Shown here piece by piece: positions 40,105 to 51,417 of a stretch of DNA of 64,000 nt (position 1 is its first letter; each line of letters starts with the position of its first letter). The stretch is from NCBI GenBank assembly GCA_022432975.1, contig CM039515.1:20649554-20713553 (forward strand), read 5' to 3'. The notes beneath the pieces were generated by a model, which saw only the letters and a list, made by a program, of their open reading frames with translations, made no database searches and had not been told where the DNA came from. Source of the DNA: Begonia masoniana (Eukaryota; Streptophyta; Magnoliopsida; Cucurbitales; Begoniaceae). Made by a program: the position numbers and the translations under genes.

Positions 40105-41000
40105 TCCGGCTGACGTCATCGGATGATATCGAGTGTTTACTCACCGGATAATGTAAGTAAAGTATTTAGTCGTTCGTTCACCGAATGAAGTCTCCTGTCG
40201 GTGAGGTAAGTGAGTCACGTGCATTGCACATATGCACCGGATGATGCCCATGTCTACCGGGTGATGTAGGCGTTTTCCTTACCGGAAGTTTAAGTAACGT
40301 TTTGTCGTTTAGTGACTGGGCGATGTAGGTGTTTTCTTTACCGGAAGTTTAAGTAACGTTTTGTCGTTTAGTGACCGGGCGATGTAGGTGTTTTCTTTAC
40401 CGGATGATGTAAGTAATGTTTTGTCGTTTAGTGACTGGGTGATGTAGGCATTCTCCTTACCGGATGTTTAAATAACGTTTTGTCGTTTAGTGACCGTACC
40501 GGAAGTTTAAGTAACGTTTTGTCGTTTAGTGACCGGGCGATGTAGGTGTTTTCTTTACCGGAAGTTTAAGTAACGTTTTGTCGTTTAGTGACCGGGCGAT
40601 GTAGGTGTTTTCTTTACCGGAAGTTTAAGTAACGTTTTGTCGTTTAGTGACCGGGCGATGTAGGTGTTTTCTTTACCGGAAGTTTAAGTAACGTTTTGTC
40701 GTTTAGTGACCGGGCGATGTAGGTGTTTTCTTTACCGGAAGTTTAAGTAACGTTTTGTCGTTTAGTGACCGGGCGATGTAGGTGTTTTCTTTACCGGAAG
40801 TTTAAGTAACGTTTTGTCGTTTAGTGACCGGGCGATGTAGGTGTTTTCTTTACCGGAAGTTTAAGTAACGTTTTGTCGTTTAGTGACCGGGCGATGTAGG
40901 TGTTTTCTTTACCGGAAGTTTAAGTAACGTTTTGTCGTTTAGTGACCGGGCGATGTAGGTGTTTTCTTTACCGGAAGTTTAAGTAACGTTTTGTCGGAGG
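40105..41000 (+). repeat. Family D minisatellite with eight near-identical 59-bp units
   Basis: The unit begins ACCGGAAGTTTAAGTAACG and ends GGTGTTTTCTTT. About eight copies between 40497 and 40996 are identical by eye; those before (40250-40496) are diverged. TGACGTCA is at 40111-40118 and CACGTG near 40217. Confidence 0.95.
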
Positions 41001-41269
41001 TATTCTCTTCACCGGATGATATGAGTAATGTTTTGTCGTTAGTGACCGGGTGACGCCTAATGAATCACGTGTGATGTCTTGAACTAAGTTATGATTTAAA
41101 AGAAAAATATTAAAAAAAAAAAAAGAACAGAGGAATGTAAGGATATGTAGTCAGTACTAAAAGAGTCATGAATTAGGTCTCGGCCCTACTGGGGTCGTTA
41201 CAAATCGGCCCAGCAGAACAGAGGGCAAAAAGGGCCCAAGCCCAAAATTTTTCCTATTCACATCCGCCG

Positions 41270-41485
41270 CTCACTTCTGCTAAGCTACATCCACCGCTCA
41301 ACTCACATCCACCGATCACTCACAAAACATATCCACCGGTGACTCACAAAACATATCCACCGATCACTCACAAAACACATCCACCGGTGACTCACAAAGC
41401 ACATCCATCAATCACTCACAAAACATATCCACCGGTGATTCACAAAACTTATCCACCGATCACTCACAAAACACATCCACCGGTG
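41270..41485 (-). repeat. Short tandem repeats in R4 LTR
   Basis: About nine units of roughly 24 bp, CATCCACCGGTGACTCACAA alternating with CATCCACCGATCACTCACAA. Confidence 0.85.
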
Positions 41486-43049
41486 ACATCTGTAACGCCC
41501 AGAAACTTCGGTTATGGGTTTTGAGTTTTAGGTTTTCGGATTTCCACTCTTAGGGATATTTTTGTAAATTAGCAAATTAAGCCCGTTTTGCGAACGGAAA
41601 GTTTCATTAGAACCCTAGTGATTTATATGGATTTTTAAAAGAATAAATAGAATTTTAGAAATCCAAATCAATTCTGTGAAGCTCGGGTTCCGTTTTTTTT
41701 AACCCTATAGCGTTTTAATTGGTAAAAATAGTAAATTAGATCCGATTTTGAAACGGAGAGTTTTGTTAGAACCCTAGGAATAAGTTGGAATATTTGGAGG
41801 AATAAGGGAGTTTCGGGGAAATCAAACCGGTATACGAATTGTGAACGGAGTAAGGAAATTGAACTAAGGGCAAAATTGTAATTTAGGAAATCAAAATTTA
41901 TTTAAAACAAAAACACCCCCCTTCCATTCATTGTTTTTCCAGATCGTGAAATTTCCTCCCCCCTCCCTTAGGCGATTTCTTTCCTCCTCCATTGTTCCTT
42001 CGACGATCAACCAACGCCTCCTCCTCCGGCGTCTTCTCTTCGAGTTTTCTTCTCCAAATCGACACTCTAGGTAAGTTTTACGCTTTGAGCTCATTTAGTT
42101 GTGGCTTTAGGTCGATTTAGGTTTAGGGTTTTGGGAGAAGTTTTCGAAATTCGTTAGAAATTGATAGGGTTACAAGATTAATGTTCATTGACGTTGTATT
42201 TACGATTTTTGGTGATTGTTAGGTGAAATTTAAGGTGGTTAATGGATTTAGGTTAGAATTTGGATTGTTGGAGGTTGGTAAAACACCATTAATGGAATTT
42301 TTGAATTATTGAGCGCATTGTACTCGACGAAATGCCCAAGTGAAGTGAATATGAGTTTTAGGAAAAAATTGTCTTAGCTCAGGTTTTCATTTAGTTGTGA
42401 AATTTACGATTTAGAGTCGATACTAATGACGTGTTATGAAAATGCCTTAGGTAACCCAAACTCTCAAAGGACGGTGCTCGGCATAGCTAGGACTCCAGGT
42501 AAGTGGGTGTTAGGTTTCCGGCCCTTCAGGCCCTACATTGTATTGATGTTAGGTTTTATGATGTTTTCTGATTGTGGGGCTTAAACTAGCCGGGTAGTTT
42601 AGGATGTTCCCTATTAGTACTCAGTTAGATTCGTATATGAGTAAGATTCGTTTATGTGTGCCATGAACGGTTAGATGATGGTTCGGAGTCTCTTTCTTCA
42701 CGCATCATGTTTTTCCCTTATGATTTAATGAAATGTTTTGCATTGACGTTTTCAAGTAAACCAAGTAAAGTAAATGATGTTAAATGAAGTTGGAGGATGA
42801 GTAGCGCACGGGGCACGTAAATGGCAACTCAGGGCACGATAATATGTTAATGGCAACTCATGGCAAGTGTTTGGTCTACTGGGTAGACGGGTGGTGCCAG
42901 TGCCTACTCATGCCTGATGATATATATGTTAAGTAAAGTAAATAAACGAAAAACGAACATGTTTTAAAAGACCATGCATTATGTATTCTCATGTTTTAGT
43001 ACACCTCCTTACTAAGCATTAGGCTTAATGTGTTTATCGTATGATGTAG

Positions 43050-43096
43050 GTGACGAGCACGAAGGTGAGGAACCTCTTCCTGATGATCACGCATAG
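43050..43096 (+). other. Conserved LTR mini-exon, family F copy 1
   Basis: After acceptor GATGTAG: GDEHEGEEPLPDDHA then TAG, 47 nt, identical in 53838-53884. Joined to block 42451-42498 the frame stays open (TVLGIARTPG at the junction) and continues into the leader (QIDTLG). Confidence 0.55.
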
Positions 43097-43644
43097 ATGG
43101 TCGGTGGATTGAGCTCGTTGTGGTGGGGCGTGTTTTGGTTAGGCTGGATGATCCGTGGGTATACTCCGAGCGTTTTGTGGTAAATAGGTGTGATTTGGAT
43201 TGATTTTGGATGATAATTTTAGGACGTGTAGAGAGGTTCGATATTTTTGGTAAATGTATAGTGGAGGTAGGCTTGGAGTAAAGTCGTTTAGAATGATTCG
43301 AGGAATGTCATTGTTTTGATGAAATTTTATGGAATTTCCGCTTTATGTTTAACTTTGGTGTTATGAATTAGATGGGATGTTATTTGATGATTTTTAGGTA
43401 TTTTGAGTTGTATGGATTAGCTCGGTTTTTAGAGCTATCCACGCGATTTATTTTCATGAATTTTTAACACGGATTCGGGTATGTTTTGAGTCGGTTTTTT
43501 TGGGAGATTGAAGTGTGGTTTGTTTAATGTGGTTGGGAATGTTTTTGGAGGGTTCAATGTGAAGAGGAGGTGTTAGAAAAGGGAAAGAATGGGTTAAGTG
43601 TATGAAAAGGGAGATTTGGGCGCTGCTGGGCGGGCGCGCGCCAG

Positions 43645-43935
43645 GTGGGTTTCCTGGCGAATGATCGCCCCGGGTGGCGATTGTTTGCCACCCCCTCTGG
43701 AATTGGTTGCCAATTCCAGAGGAGGTGGCAATCGTTCGCCACTCGTGACGAACGATCGCCTCAGTCGCATGCCGTTCGTGCGTGCGCGCTGGGCGTTAGG
43801 CGATCGATGGGCGATCATACGGGGCGAACGATCGCCCCAAATTGGGCGATCGATCGCCCCTCGTTTTTCCTTCGCTGGCAACTGATCGCCAGTAAGGAAG
43901 GGCGATCAGTCACCCCTCCTTTGGCTGGCAGTTGA
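43645..43935 (+). repeat. GATCGCC palindrome block in family F LTR copy 1
   Basis: Begins with GC-rich GGGCGGGCGCGCGCC, then CCTCTGGAATTGG-TTGC-CAATTCCAGAGG (a 13-bp stem) and many GGCGATCG/CGATCGCCCC words. Confidence 0.87.
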
Positions 43936-44139
43936 CAACTTTACCCCCTTTATTTTATTGATTTTGTTTATTTTGTTTTTAGTTTGTTTGAAGTGTTTAA
44001 AAAAATAAAAATAAATAAAAATAATAAAAAAAAATTTACCTATGTCTAAATAAGGAGGCTAAGTTAGAAGTAAGTTATGGTTAGGCCGTGACGCCCCTGA
44101 CCGGTTGGGGTCGTTACAACGTCAGCCAAATGACTTATT

Positions 44140-44500
44140 CATCCAGCATCCACCGGTCAACAGTAACCAAACATATCTGCCGGTTGACTTTGACCAAACA
44201 CTTATACAGACTTCTGCCATCACAAAACGACAGAATCTATTACCTAGCTACATCCACTGCTCAACAGTAACCGAACACATCCGTCGATTGACTTTGACCA
44301 AACACTCATACAAACTTCTGCCGATCACAAAACAACAGAATCTATTACTTAGCTATATTCGCCGCTCAACAGTAACCGAACACATCTACCGGTTGACTTT
44401 GACCAAACACTTATACAAACCTCTGCTGATCACAAAACGACAGAATCTATTGCCTACATCTACCGCTCAACAGTAACCGAACACTTAACTGAAACCTATA
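44140..44500 (-). repeat. About 105-bp tandem repeats in R4 LTR
   Basis: Three to four units marked by (G)CTCAACAGTAACC at about 44154, 44256, 44363 and 44463, each followed by TTGACTTTGACCAAACACT and CACAAAACGACAGAATCT. Confidence 0.88.
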
Positions 44501-44840
44501 CAATTTCCCTCTGTACTTACACACCATTCACTCAGAACTTCCAAGAACATTAAAAACAACATTCTCCATTTCCAGAAATATCAAAATAAACATTATATAC
44601 ATATGTTCACGAACTATCCAACATCCACATCCAAACATGTTTCTAACTATACAAATTATCAAAAACACTACAAAATACTATCAATATCTATTCAGATCCA
44701 AGCATCCTAAAATGTTTAACTATACCATTTTCCTATCTTTCTATCCATCAATTTCTCAAAACACATACTTACATCCCCACGGGTCAAAATAAGCACCGAC
44801 TGCGCCAGCACACTCCCGCGAGCATTCTTCTTCAAGCTGC

Positions 44841-44887
44841 TTAAACTTCGGGCGGAGGAACGTTATCCTCACCTATATCGAAGTTAC
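44841..44887 (-). other. Conserved LTR mini-exon, R4 LTR
   Basis: Minus strand, after acceptor GCGTAG: GNFDIGEDNVPPPEV then TAA, 47 nt. Compared with the R1 copy, seven of eleven base changes are third-position and the stop changes TGA to TAA. Confidence 0.55.
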
Positions 44888-46032
44888 CTACGCCATAGAA
44901 ATAAAATGTGACCTAGAGGCTCAGTAAATCTACGTGAATGCACATGAATGCCATGCATGTACAGTTCATAAATCATGCTTCCTACCTTTTCGCTATTCAT
45001 TTCATTTCATTTTATGTCACCGGGGCTTCACTCTCGCTAGATAGGAGCGACAAATCCGGCGATTGGATAGGCCTTCGTATCTAACCGGGGGGAAAACATG
45101 CTTCATCCGACAGCCATGTCTGAACCACCGCCACCGACGTGACCATCATTACATTCATTTACCTTTTCGTTATTCCTTTCCGTTTATGTAAAAACATGCA
45201 TGGAAATTCCTTTTTCGTGCTTTTTCATAAACCATGATGCGTGCATGTATACAATGACATAATGAAAACAAAGCATGCAAACAATAAACTTATACATTCA
45301 ACAATCTAACTAAACTAACTACCCAATCTAATTATCCAACACAGCGACCATCTCCAATTCCTCGATCGACATAGTCTTATGGTGTAGGCCAATCGGCCAA
45401 ACGAGTCACAGAGACTTACCTTGTGTCTATTGCAACTCAAGCTCGTCCACGAGCATTGTTCACCTAAGGCAATTCACAATAACCTTCATTAATTCAACTC
45501 AGTCGCACCAACGACCATAAATACGTCCATTTGAGCCATAATGACGGTAACTCTGTCGATCTCAAACCCTATTTCACGTTTCGAACAAAACCCTAACGAA
45601 ACCCTAGTCCGTATAACCCTAGAAATTGAAATCTAAAGCTCCAAAACTAATAGATTCATACCTAAAGTCGGGTTTGGAGGAGAAAACGTGAAGAAACTAC
45701 GAAGATCGGAGAACGAATCGTCGAGAGGAGAGGAGAGAAAATGAAGGTTTCGTTGAAGTGCTGAGGAAGGAAGGATTTTGTGATTTTTAATAAAAATTTG
45801 GCTTGGCAAATTACTTATTTCCCCTCCATTTGATTTCTATTTGTTTCTCCACTTATCTCGTTATTTGACTAACTATTCGTTTTCTCCAAATTTCCTTATT
45901 TCACCATAAATTCAAATTTATTATTTAGGTTCCAATAAAACTTTTCGTTCACAAAACGGACTTAATTTGACATATTTACAAAAATGCCATTACTTAATGG
46001 AATTATAAAATCCAATAAAATCGGGTGTTACA

Positions 46033-46725
46033 CAGGACTCGTGGAGTCGATATTTGCCCTTGATTGAATTCTCGTACAACAACAGCTTCCAGGCTACGAT
46101 TGGCATGGCTCCGTATGAGGCATTGTATGGTCAAAAGTGTAGGTCTCCGCTATACTGGGACGAGGTTGGCGAATCTAGTATAATCGGCCCAGATATTTTG
46201 CAATAAATAGCAGAGAAGATCGCTGTTATCAGGCAACGTATAGAGATAGCACAGAGCCGTCAAAAGAGTTATGCTGACACTAGATGGAGGAACTTGGAGT
46301 TCGATGAGGGTGATGAGGTATATTTGAAGATTTCTCCGTTTAAGGGCGTTATCCGGTTCAGAAGAAGAGGCAAGTTGAACCCTCGTTATGTGGTGCCCTT
46401 TCCTATTTTGAAGAGGATCGGGACTATGGCGTACAGGTTACAGCTTCTGGCATCCATGGAAGGTATTCATGATGTGTTTCACGTGTCCATGCTCAAAAAA
46501 TGCGTGTGTGACCCATCACACGTCCTTGAGACAAGAGAGATCGAGGTGCAACCAACACTAACCTATGTGGAGAAGCCGGTACGAATCTTAAAGTCCTCTA
46601 TTAAAGTGTTGCGTAATAAGGAGATTCCGTTGGTAAAGGTTCTATGGCAGAATCACAATGTAGAAGAGGCTACTTGGGAGAGGCAGCAGGATATGATGTT
46701 GAAGTATCCTGAACTGTTTGTATAA
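46033..46725 (+). pseudogene. pol: R6 integrase C-terminus and chromodomain
   Basis: Begins at the R4 junction in SWSRYLPLIEFSYNN, then IGMAPYEALYGQKC, SYADTRWRNLEFDEGDEVYL, VFHVSMLKKCV and the chromodomain VLWQNHNVEEATWE, ending YPELFV and TAA at 46723-46725. A TAA occurs near 46204. The rest of R6 lies beyond R4 on the left, outside the window. Confidence 0.9.
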
Positions 46726-48052
46726 TCAAATTTTGAGGACAAAATTTTAATTAAGATGGATGGAATATAACACCCGATTTTACGGGATTTTAGTATTCCA
46801 ATAAATAATAGCATTTTTGTAAATATATCAAATTTAGTTTGTTTTGCGAACGGAAAGTTTTAATGGAGCCTTAATAATAAATTAGAATTTATGGTGAAAT
46901 AAGGAAATTTGAAGAAACCGAATCGTTAACTAAATAACGAGATAAGTGGAGAAACAAATAGAAAATCAATGGAAGAGCAAAACAGTAATTTGACAAGTCA
47001 AATTATAATAAAAACACAAAAACCTCTTCTCCTCCTCCACTTTCACGATTTTCTTTCCCTCCCTGGCAATTTTTGCTTCGCTCTCTCTCGCGGCTCTCTC
47101 CAACGGCGATTGAAGCTCCTCCGATCGACTTTCGTTCTTCACGTTTTCTTCTCCAATCCCGACCCTAGGTAAGAGTCTACTGTTTTGGAGCTTAAGATTT
47201 CGGTTTTTGCGGAGTTATACGATTAGGGTTTTATAAAAAAACGTGGATTAACGTTTGAAGTCGATAGGTTTATCGTGATTATGATTCTAATGAGCGTATT
47301 TATGGTCATTGGTAAGAGTTAGTTGAATTAATAAGGGTTGTTGAGGTTTTGGGTGGTTGGAGGTTTTAAAAACCCCATTAATGGAGGTTTTGAAATTCAC
47401 GAGCATGAATTGCTCGATAAAATGTCTCAATAAGTTAGAAAAGAATTTTAGGAAATTTCCTTTAGCTAGGAGTTTTGTAGTTTTCAAAACTCGATAGTTT
47501 AGACTCGTGGACGAAGCTTGAATTGTGACGGACGTGAGGTAAGTCTTTGTGATTTGTTTGGCCAGTTTGGCCTACACCATAAGAAAGTATTTGAAATTGA
47601 GGAATTGGAGATGTAGCGTGTTTCGGTTAATTAGATTGGGTAGTTAGGCTACTTTAAGCTATAGAACATTTAGCGTTCGTTGTTTGTTTTCATTTTTGCA
47701 TTATGCACGTCCATGCATTATGTTTTCCGAATAAGCATACAAAATGAATTTCAAGTATGTTTTTCATAAAATGGTATAAATGTACATAATAACGGTCACG
47801 TCGGGGTGGTGGTTCAGACATGGCTGTCAGATAAAGCATGTTTTCCTCCCGAGTAGATACGAGGGGCTATCCAATCGTCAGATGTGCCGCTTCTATCTAC
47901 TGAGAGCAAAGCCCCGGTGACGTATTAAATGAAATGAATAGGGAAAAGGTAGGATGACTGCATGATTTTAACAATTGCATACGCATAGCATTCATCTGCA
48001 TTTACGTAGGTTTACTGAGCCCTTTAGCTCATAGTTTAATTCTATGGTGTAG

Positions 48053-48099
48053 GTGATTTCGAGACAGGTGAGGACGACATTCCTCCACCCAAAGTATGA
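48053..48099 (+). other. Conserved LTR mini-exon, shared R6/R7 LTR
   Basis: After acceptor GTGTAG: GDFETGEDDIPPPKV then TGA, 47 nt. Against the R1 copy there are eight base differences, six at third codon positions. Confidence 0.55.
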
Positions 48100-48524
48100 G
48101 CATGTTGATGGAGGATGGCCCGTGGGAGTGTGCTGGGCAATCGACGCTATTTTGACCCGTGGGGATGTAAGTAAATGTTTTGGGAATTTTGATAGATAAA
48201 AGGATAGGAAAATTGTATAGATGACTCATTTTAGGATGTTTGATAACTGGATAGATAATGTATAGTATTTTGTTGTATTTTTGATAATTTCAAACAGAGG
48301 GAAATGTTCAAATTTTAAACGGAACCATGCGGTTCATTTTTGTGAAATTTGGTTACATTTTAAATGTGTTTTGAGTCAGTTTTTGGGTGATTGGTGGAGT
48401 GAGTATTGTATGCGGATAGAAATGTATTGTTGTTATGTACGAAATGTTTAGAGGTAAAAATTGAGGGAAGAATTGTGTGAATGTGAAGTGTGTTATGTGC
48501 AAGGAGGAATGGGGAGCTGTTCTC

Positions 48525-48735
48525 TGGAATTCGGATTCCAGAGAACATGCCGATCGATCGCAAGGAGGGGCGATCGATCAGTTTAATTGTTCGCAAACTC
48601 TCTGGATTTTCCAGAGAGTTAGCCAATCGATCGCCTGTGAGGGCGATCCATTGTGAGGGGCGATCGATCGCCTGGTGTAGGGGCGATCGATCGCCCCCTA
48701 TTTTCTTAACACTGCCGATCGATCGGCTGAAATGA
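48525..48735 (+). repeat. GATCGATCGC palindrome block, R6/R7 LTR
   Basis: CTCTGGAATTCGGATTCCAGAG hairpin arms, then GGGGCGATCGATCGCC-type palindromes repeated about six times. Confidence 0.87.
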
Positions 48736-48944
48736 CTAATCGATCGGCTATGCTTTAATGGGCGAATTGCCTTTTCTGCCCTCCGAACTTTGGCCGATTG
48801 TTTCTGTTATTTTATTTGTTATATAAATATTGTTTTATCAAATAGTTTTAAAACGATTTCAACCATCATAGATTCTGACTTAAGTTTTTAAAAGAAAAAT
48901 TTATACGGGTAATTAGGATATGGGATTAAGGGTCGCTACAGTTA

Positions 48945-48956
48945 TGGTATCAAAGC
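48945..48956 (+). other. R7 primer-binding site
   Basis: TGGTATCAAAGC, one G-to-A difference from the tRNA-iMet complement, four bases after the LTR end. Confidence 0.87.
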
Positions 48957-49105
48957 CCCTAGGTTTTAAAATCGGTTCGGTAGACTGCTCGACTGCACAG
49001 CCGCTACGCGGACATCCTTCCTCAACTGTAAGTACGTTTAAATGCTTTCTTTGATTTCGATTTCTTTGAATTGTGTGTTTTAACTTTTATAGGAGTTATA
49101 GAAAA

Positions 49106-50100
49106 ATGGTTCGTGCTAGAGATGCCAAAGACGAAGCCTTAGATAGGCTGACAGATTTGCTAGACCGTTAGGCTCAGCATATGGATAGACAGGCGCAGCA
49201 AATTAAGAACTTAGTAAACTGTGAGAATCAGAGAGCCCAAGATATAGTCGTCCCAAATGATCACAGCATGGAGAGGTTCCAAAAGTTAAGGCCTCCGGTG
49301 TTCGATGGACAATCTTCAGACCCCTCAATTGCGGAAGAGTGGGTTCGGACTATGGAAGATATGTTGGGTTATGCGAATATCGACAATGGAGAAAAGGTCG
49401 CTTGTGTTACGTTTCATCTTGCGTTGGACGCTCGATTTTGGTGGGACTCCATCAAAGCTACTACAAATGTGACAGTAATGACTTGGGAATGGTTTAAGAC
49501 CGTACTTTATGACAAATACTTCAGCCGCACTGTGAGGGTGGCTAAGAGAACGGAGTTTACGCAGCTGAAGCAGATAGGTTCAGTTGCGGAGTACATTCAG
49601 AAGTTCGAAGCTTTATCTCGGTTGCACCGCGTCTAGTGAGCGATAATGAGGACAAAGTACACCAATTTATGGACGGGTTGAATCCGAAGATTCGGAAAAA
49701 CATCATAGTGTCTGGGATTCTAGATGTGCCGTATTCCGACATTGCAGCAAGAGCTTTGGACTTAGAGGCTGCAGAATTGAACTGTGTTAAGCCAAGAGAG
49801 CCTACTAAGGGCTTCTTTCGTGAGATCCAGCCTCAGTTACGGAATCGAGGTTGGCAACCTAGAGGGCAACAACCACAGCAACAACAGCAAAGAGGCGTTA
49901 AAAGGCCTTATGAGGGAGGAAGGGATCAGGACAAGGGGAAGCAAGTTCAAGGGGCTACTCAAAAGCCTATTTGTCCTAAGTGCTAAAAAGAACATTACGG
50001 CGATTGTCGGATGGGTACCAACAGGTGTTATAAATGCGGAAAGGTTGGCCATTTTATCATGAATTGCCCATTACTGAACCAAAATCAACAAGGCAAAGAT
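49106..50100 (+). pseudogene. gag: R7 gag (broken)
   Basis: ATG at 49106 (MVRARDAKDEALDRLTDLL). TAG at 49168 (CAG in relatives). Gag core PPVFDGQSSDPSIAEEW, FHLALDARFWWDSI and LYDKYFSRTV. A frameshift lies near 49620 in LSRLHRV, where relatives have FAPRLV. TAA at 49984 precedes the knuckle [14 protein letters not shown] (about 50023-50064). The glutamine repeat QQPQQQQQR lies in the basic tail. Confidence 0.9.
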
Positions 50101-51417
50101 CAACAGGGCAGAGACCAGAGGAGAGTTATGCTCAAGATCTTTGCTTTCATCGAGTCTGGTGACGTCGATGACGAGGCTCAGCTATCTGTTATAGCAGGTA
50201 CTATCTTAGTCATGAGTGTACCAGTATTTTCTTTGATAGACACGGGAGCTATGCACTCTTTCATTTCAACTACTTGCATGACTAGATTGGGGTTAGCGTC
50301 TGAGTTAGCAAAGTATGAGTATAGGGTAATGCTGCCTTCGGGAGCGAATATGCAGTCTGATCATGTTTTCCAGGGCAATGTTGTCTCGGTGGGGAACAAC
50401 ACACTCTACGCCCGGTTGATAGTTATGGGCATAGAGCGGTATGATCTGATTTTAAGAATGGACTGGCTGTCATGCCATTTCGCTACCATTGACTGCCGAT
50501 TCAGGTTGGTAACTTTTCAACCTCCGGATAAGGAAGAGTTTTCATATCAGGCAATAAATAGGTCGAGTGGGTCACCTATTTCCTATTCCATGAAGATCCG
50601 AGAGCAGTTTAGAGGCGAATGCTCAGTTTATCTGGCTACAGTGGTCAATACTCAGTTGCTTAACGGGGTAAAGCTAGAAGACCTTCCAGTGGTTAGAGAA
50701 TTCTCTGAGATCTTCCTTGATGATCTTCCCGGATTACCGCCAGATAGAGTGATCGAGTTTTTTATTGATATTTACCCAGGCTCAGGGCCTGTATCAAAGA
50801 ATCCGTACAGACTAGCACCTGCTGAACTAAAGGAGCTGAAGACTCAGTTAGAGGAGTTGTTAGACAAGGGGTTCATTCGACCCAGTTTCTCTCCTTGGGG
50901 TGCGCTAGTTTTGTTTGTTAAGAAGAAGGACGGAACTCTCCGAATGTGCGTTGATTACAGAGAGTTGAATAAGCTAACGGTGAAGAATAAGTATCCACTG
51001 CCCCAAATAGATGATTTGTTTGACCAACATCAGGGTGCCCGAGTGTTTTCGAGGATTGACCTACGTTTGGGTTATTATCAGTTGAAGGTCCGGAGAGAAG
51101 ATATTCAAAAGACTGCATTCTGAACGAGGTATGGGCATTACGAATTTCTTGTGATGTCTTTTGGACTTACGAATGCTCCTGCAACGTTTATGGATTTGAT
51201 GAACCGCGTTTTTAAGGAGTATTTAGACAAGTTTGTCGTCGTCTTTATTGATGACATCTTGATTTATTCAAAGACAAAGGAAGAGCACGAGGAGCATTTG
51301 CGAATTGTTCATAAGATTTTATGTCAGCACCAATTGTATCCAAAGTTCTCTAAGTGCGAATTTTGACTGGATCGAATTAGTTTTCTCGGTCATATCATAT
51401 CTCATGAGGGAATCTCA
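50101..51417 (+). pseudogene. pol: R7 protease and RT (broken)
   Basis: Protease [15 protein letters not shown] (intact DTG) and [51 protein letters not shown] and [18 protein letters not shown] at 51121-51123 (CGA in relatives) lies before [20 protein letters not shown] and [16 protein letters not shown] at 51364-51366 replaces the W of CEFWLD. Both stops look like single C-to-T or G-to-A changes. Confidence 0.9.

Larger units (their letters stand above)
31468..41202 (+). repeat. Family D LTR, gutted by R5 insertion and deletion
   Basis: Starts TGTAACACCCGACGAG and ends CTGGGGTCGTTACA. Perfect target duplication AATCG (31463-31467 and 41203-41207) lies in the R4 LTR. The head (31468 to about 31900) matches the LTR at 59100 and has TATA (GATATATAAAGG, about 31629). 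The tail is 40103-41202. Between them is antisense R5, and the middle 1.4 kb of the LTR seems deleted. It is probably a solo LTR before R5 arrived. Confidence 0.85.
41491..44118 (+). repeat. Solo LTR (2628 bp, family F)
   Basis: Starts TGTAACGCCCAGAAAC and ends GGTTGGGGTCGTTACA. Target duplication ACATC (41486-41490) against ACGTC (44119-44123), one mismatch, in the R4 LTR. Contains promoter GGGCAAAATTGTAATTT (about 41868) with a TTATTTAAAAC TATA, donor ACTCTAG|GTAAGT (42070), block 42451-42498, and hairpin GGCCCTTCAGGCC (42520). These are followed by paired arms ATGAGTAG/CTACTCAT (about 42787 and 42905), TAAGC-ATTAG-GCTTA (43014) and the mini-exon. Confidence 0.94.
31310..46032 (-). repeat. 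R4 5' LTR (about 2.35 kb without insertions)
   Basis: On the minus strand it starts TGTAACACCCGATTTT at 46032 and ends GAGTCGTTACA at 31310. It survives as 44119-46032, 41203-41490 and 31310-31467. The gaps are a family F solo LTR (41491-44118) and a family D LTR (31468-41202). It contains two tandem-repeat blocks and the conserved hairpin and mini-exon (about 44841-44920). Confidence 0.88.
46766..48940 (+). repeat. Shared R6/R7 LTR (2175 bp, family A)
   Basis: Starts TATAACACCCG (TG changed to TA) after AATTAAGATGGATGGAA and ends AAGGGTCGCTACA. It has TATA AATTATAATAAAAAC (47001), donor ACCCTAG|GTAAGA (47168) and GGCCAGTTTGGCC (47560-47572). The acceptor of the second block is deleted. Hairpin TGAGC-CCTTTA-GCTCA (48016-48031), the mini-exon and the GATC block follow. 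Confidence 0.92.

Noticed and set aside
43594..43885. Frames of about 95 codons on both strands
   Set aside because: Both follow the palindromic GATC block and read similar peptides on the two strands, as expected from palindromes.
43645..43935. Cyanobacterial HIP1-like GCGATCGC words suggesting contamination
   Set aside because: The blocks lie inside plant LTRs with clear ends and target duplications, and recur in several families.
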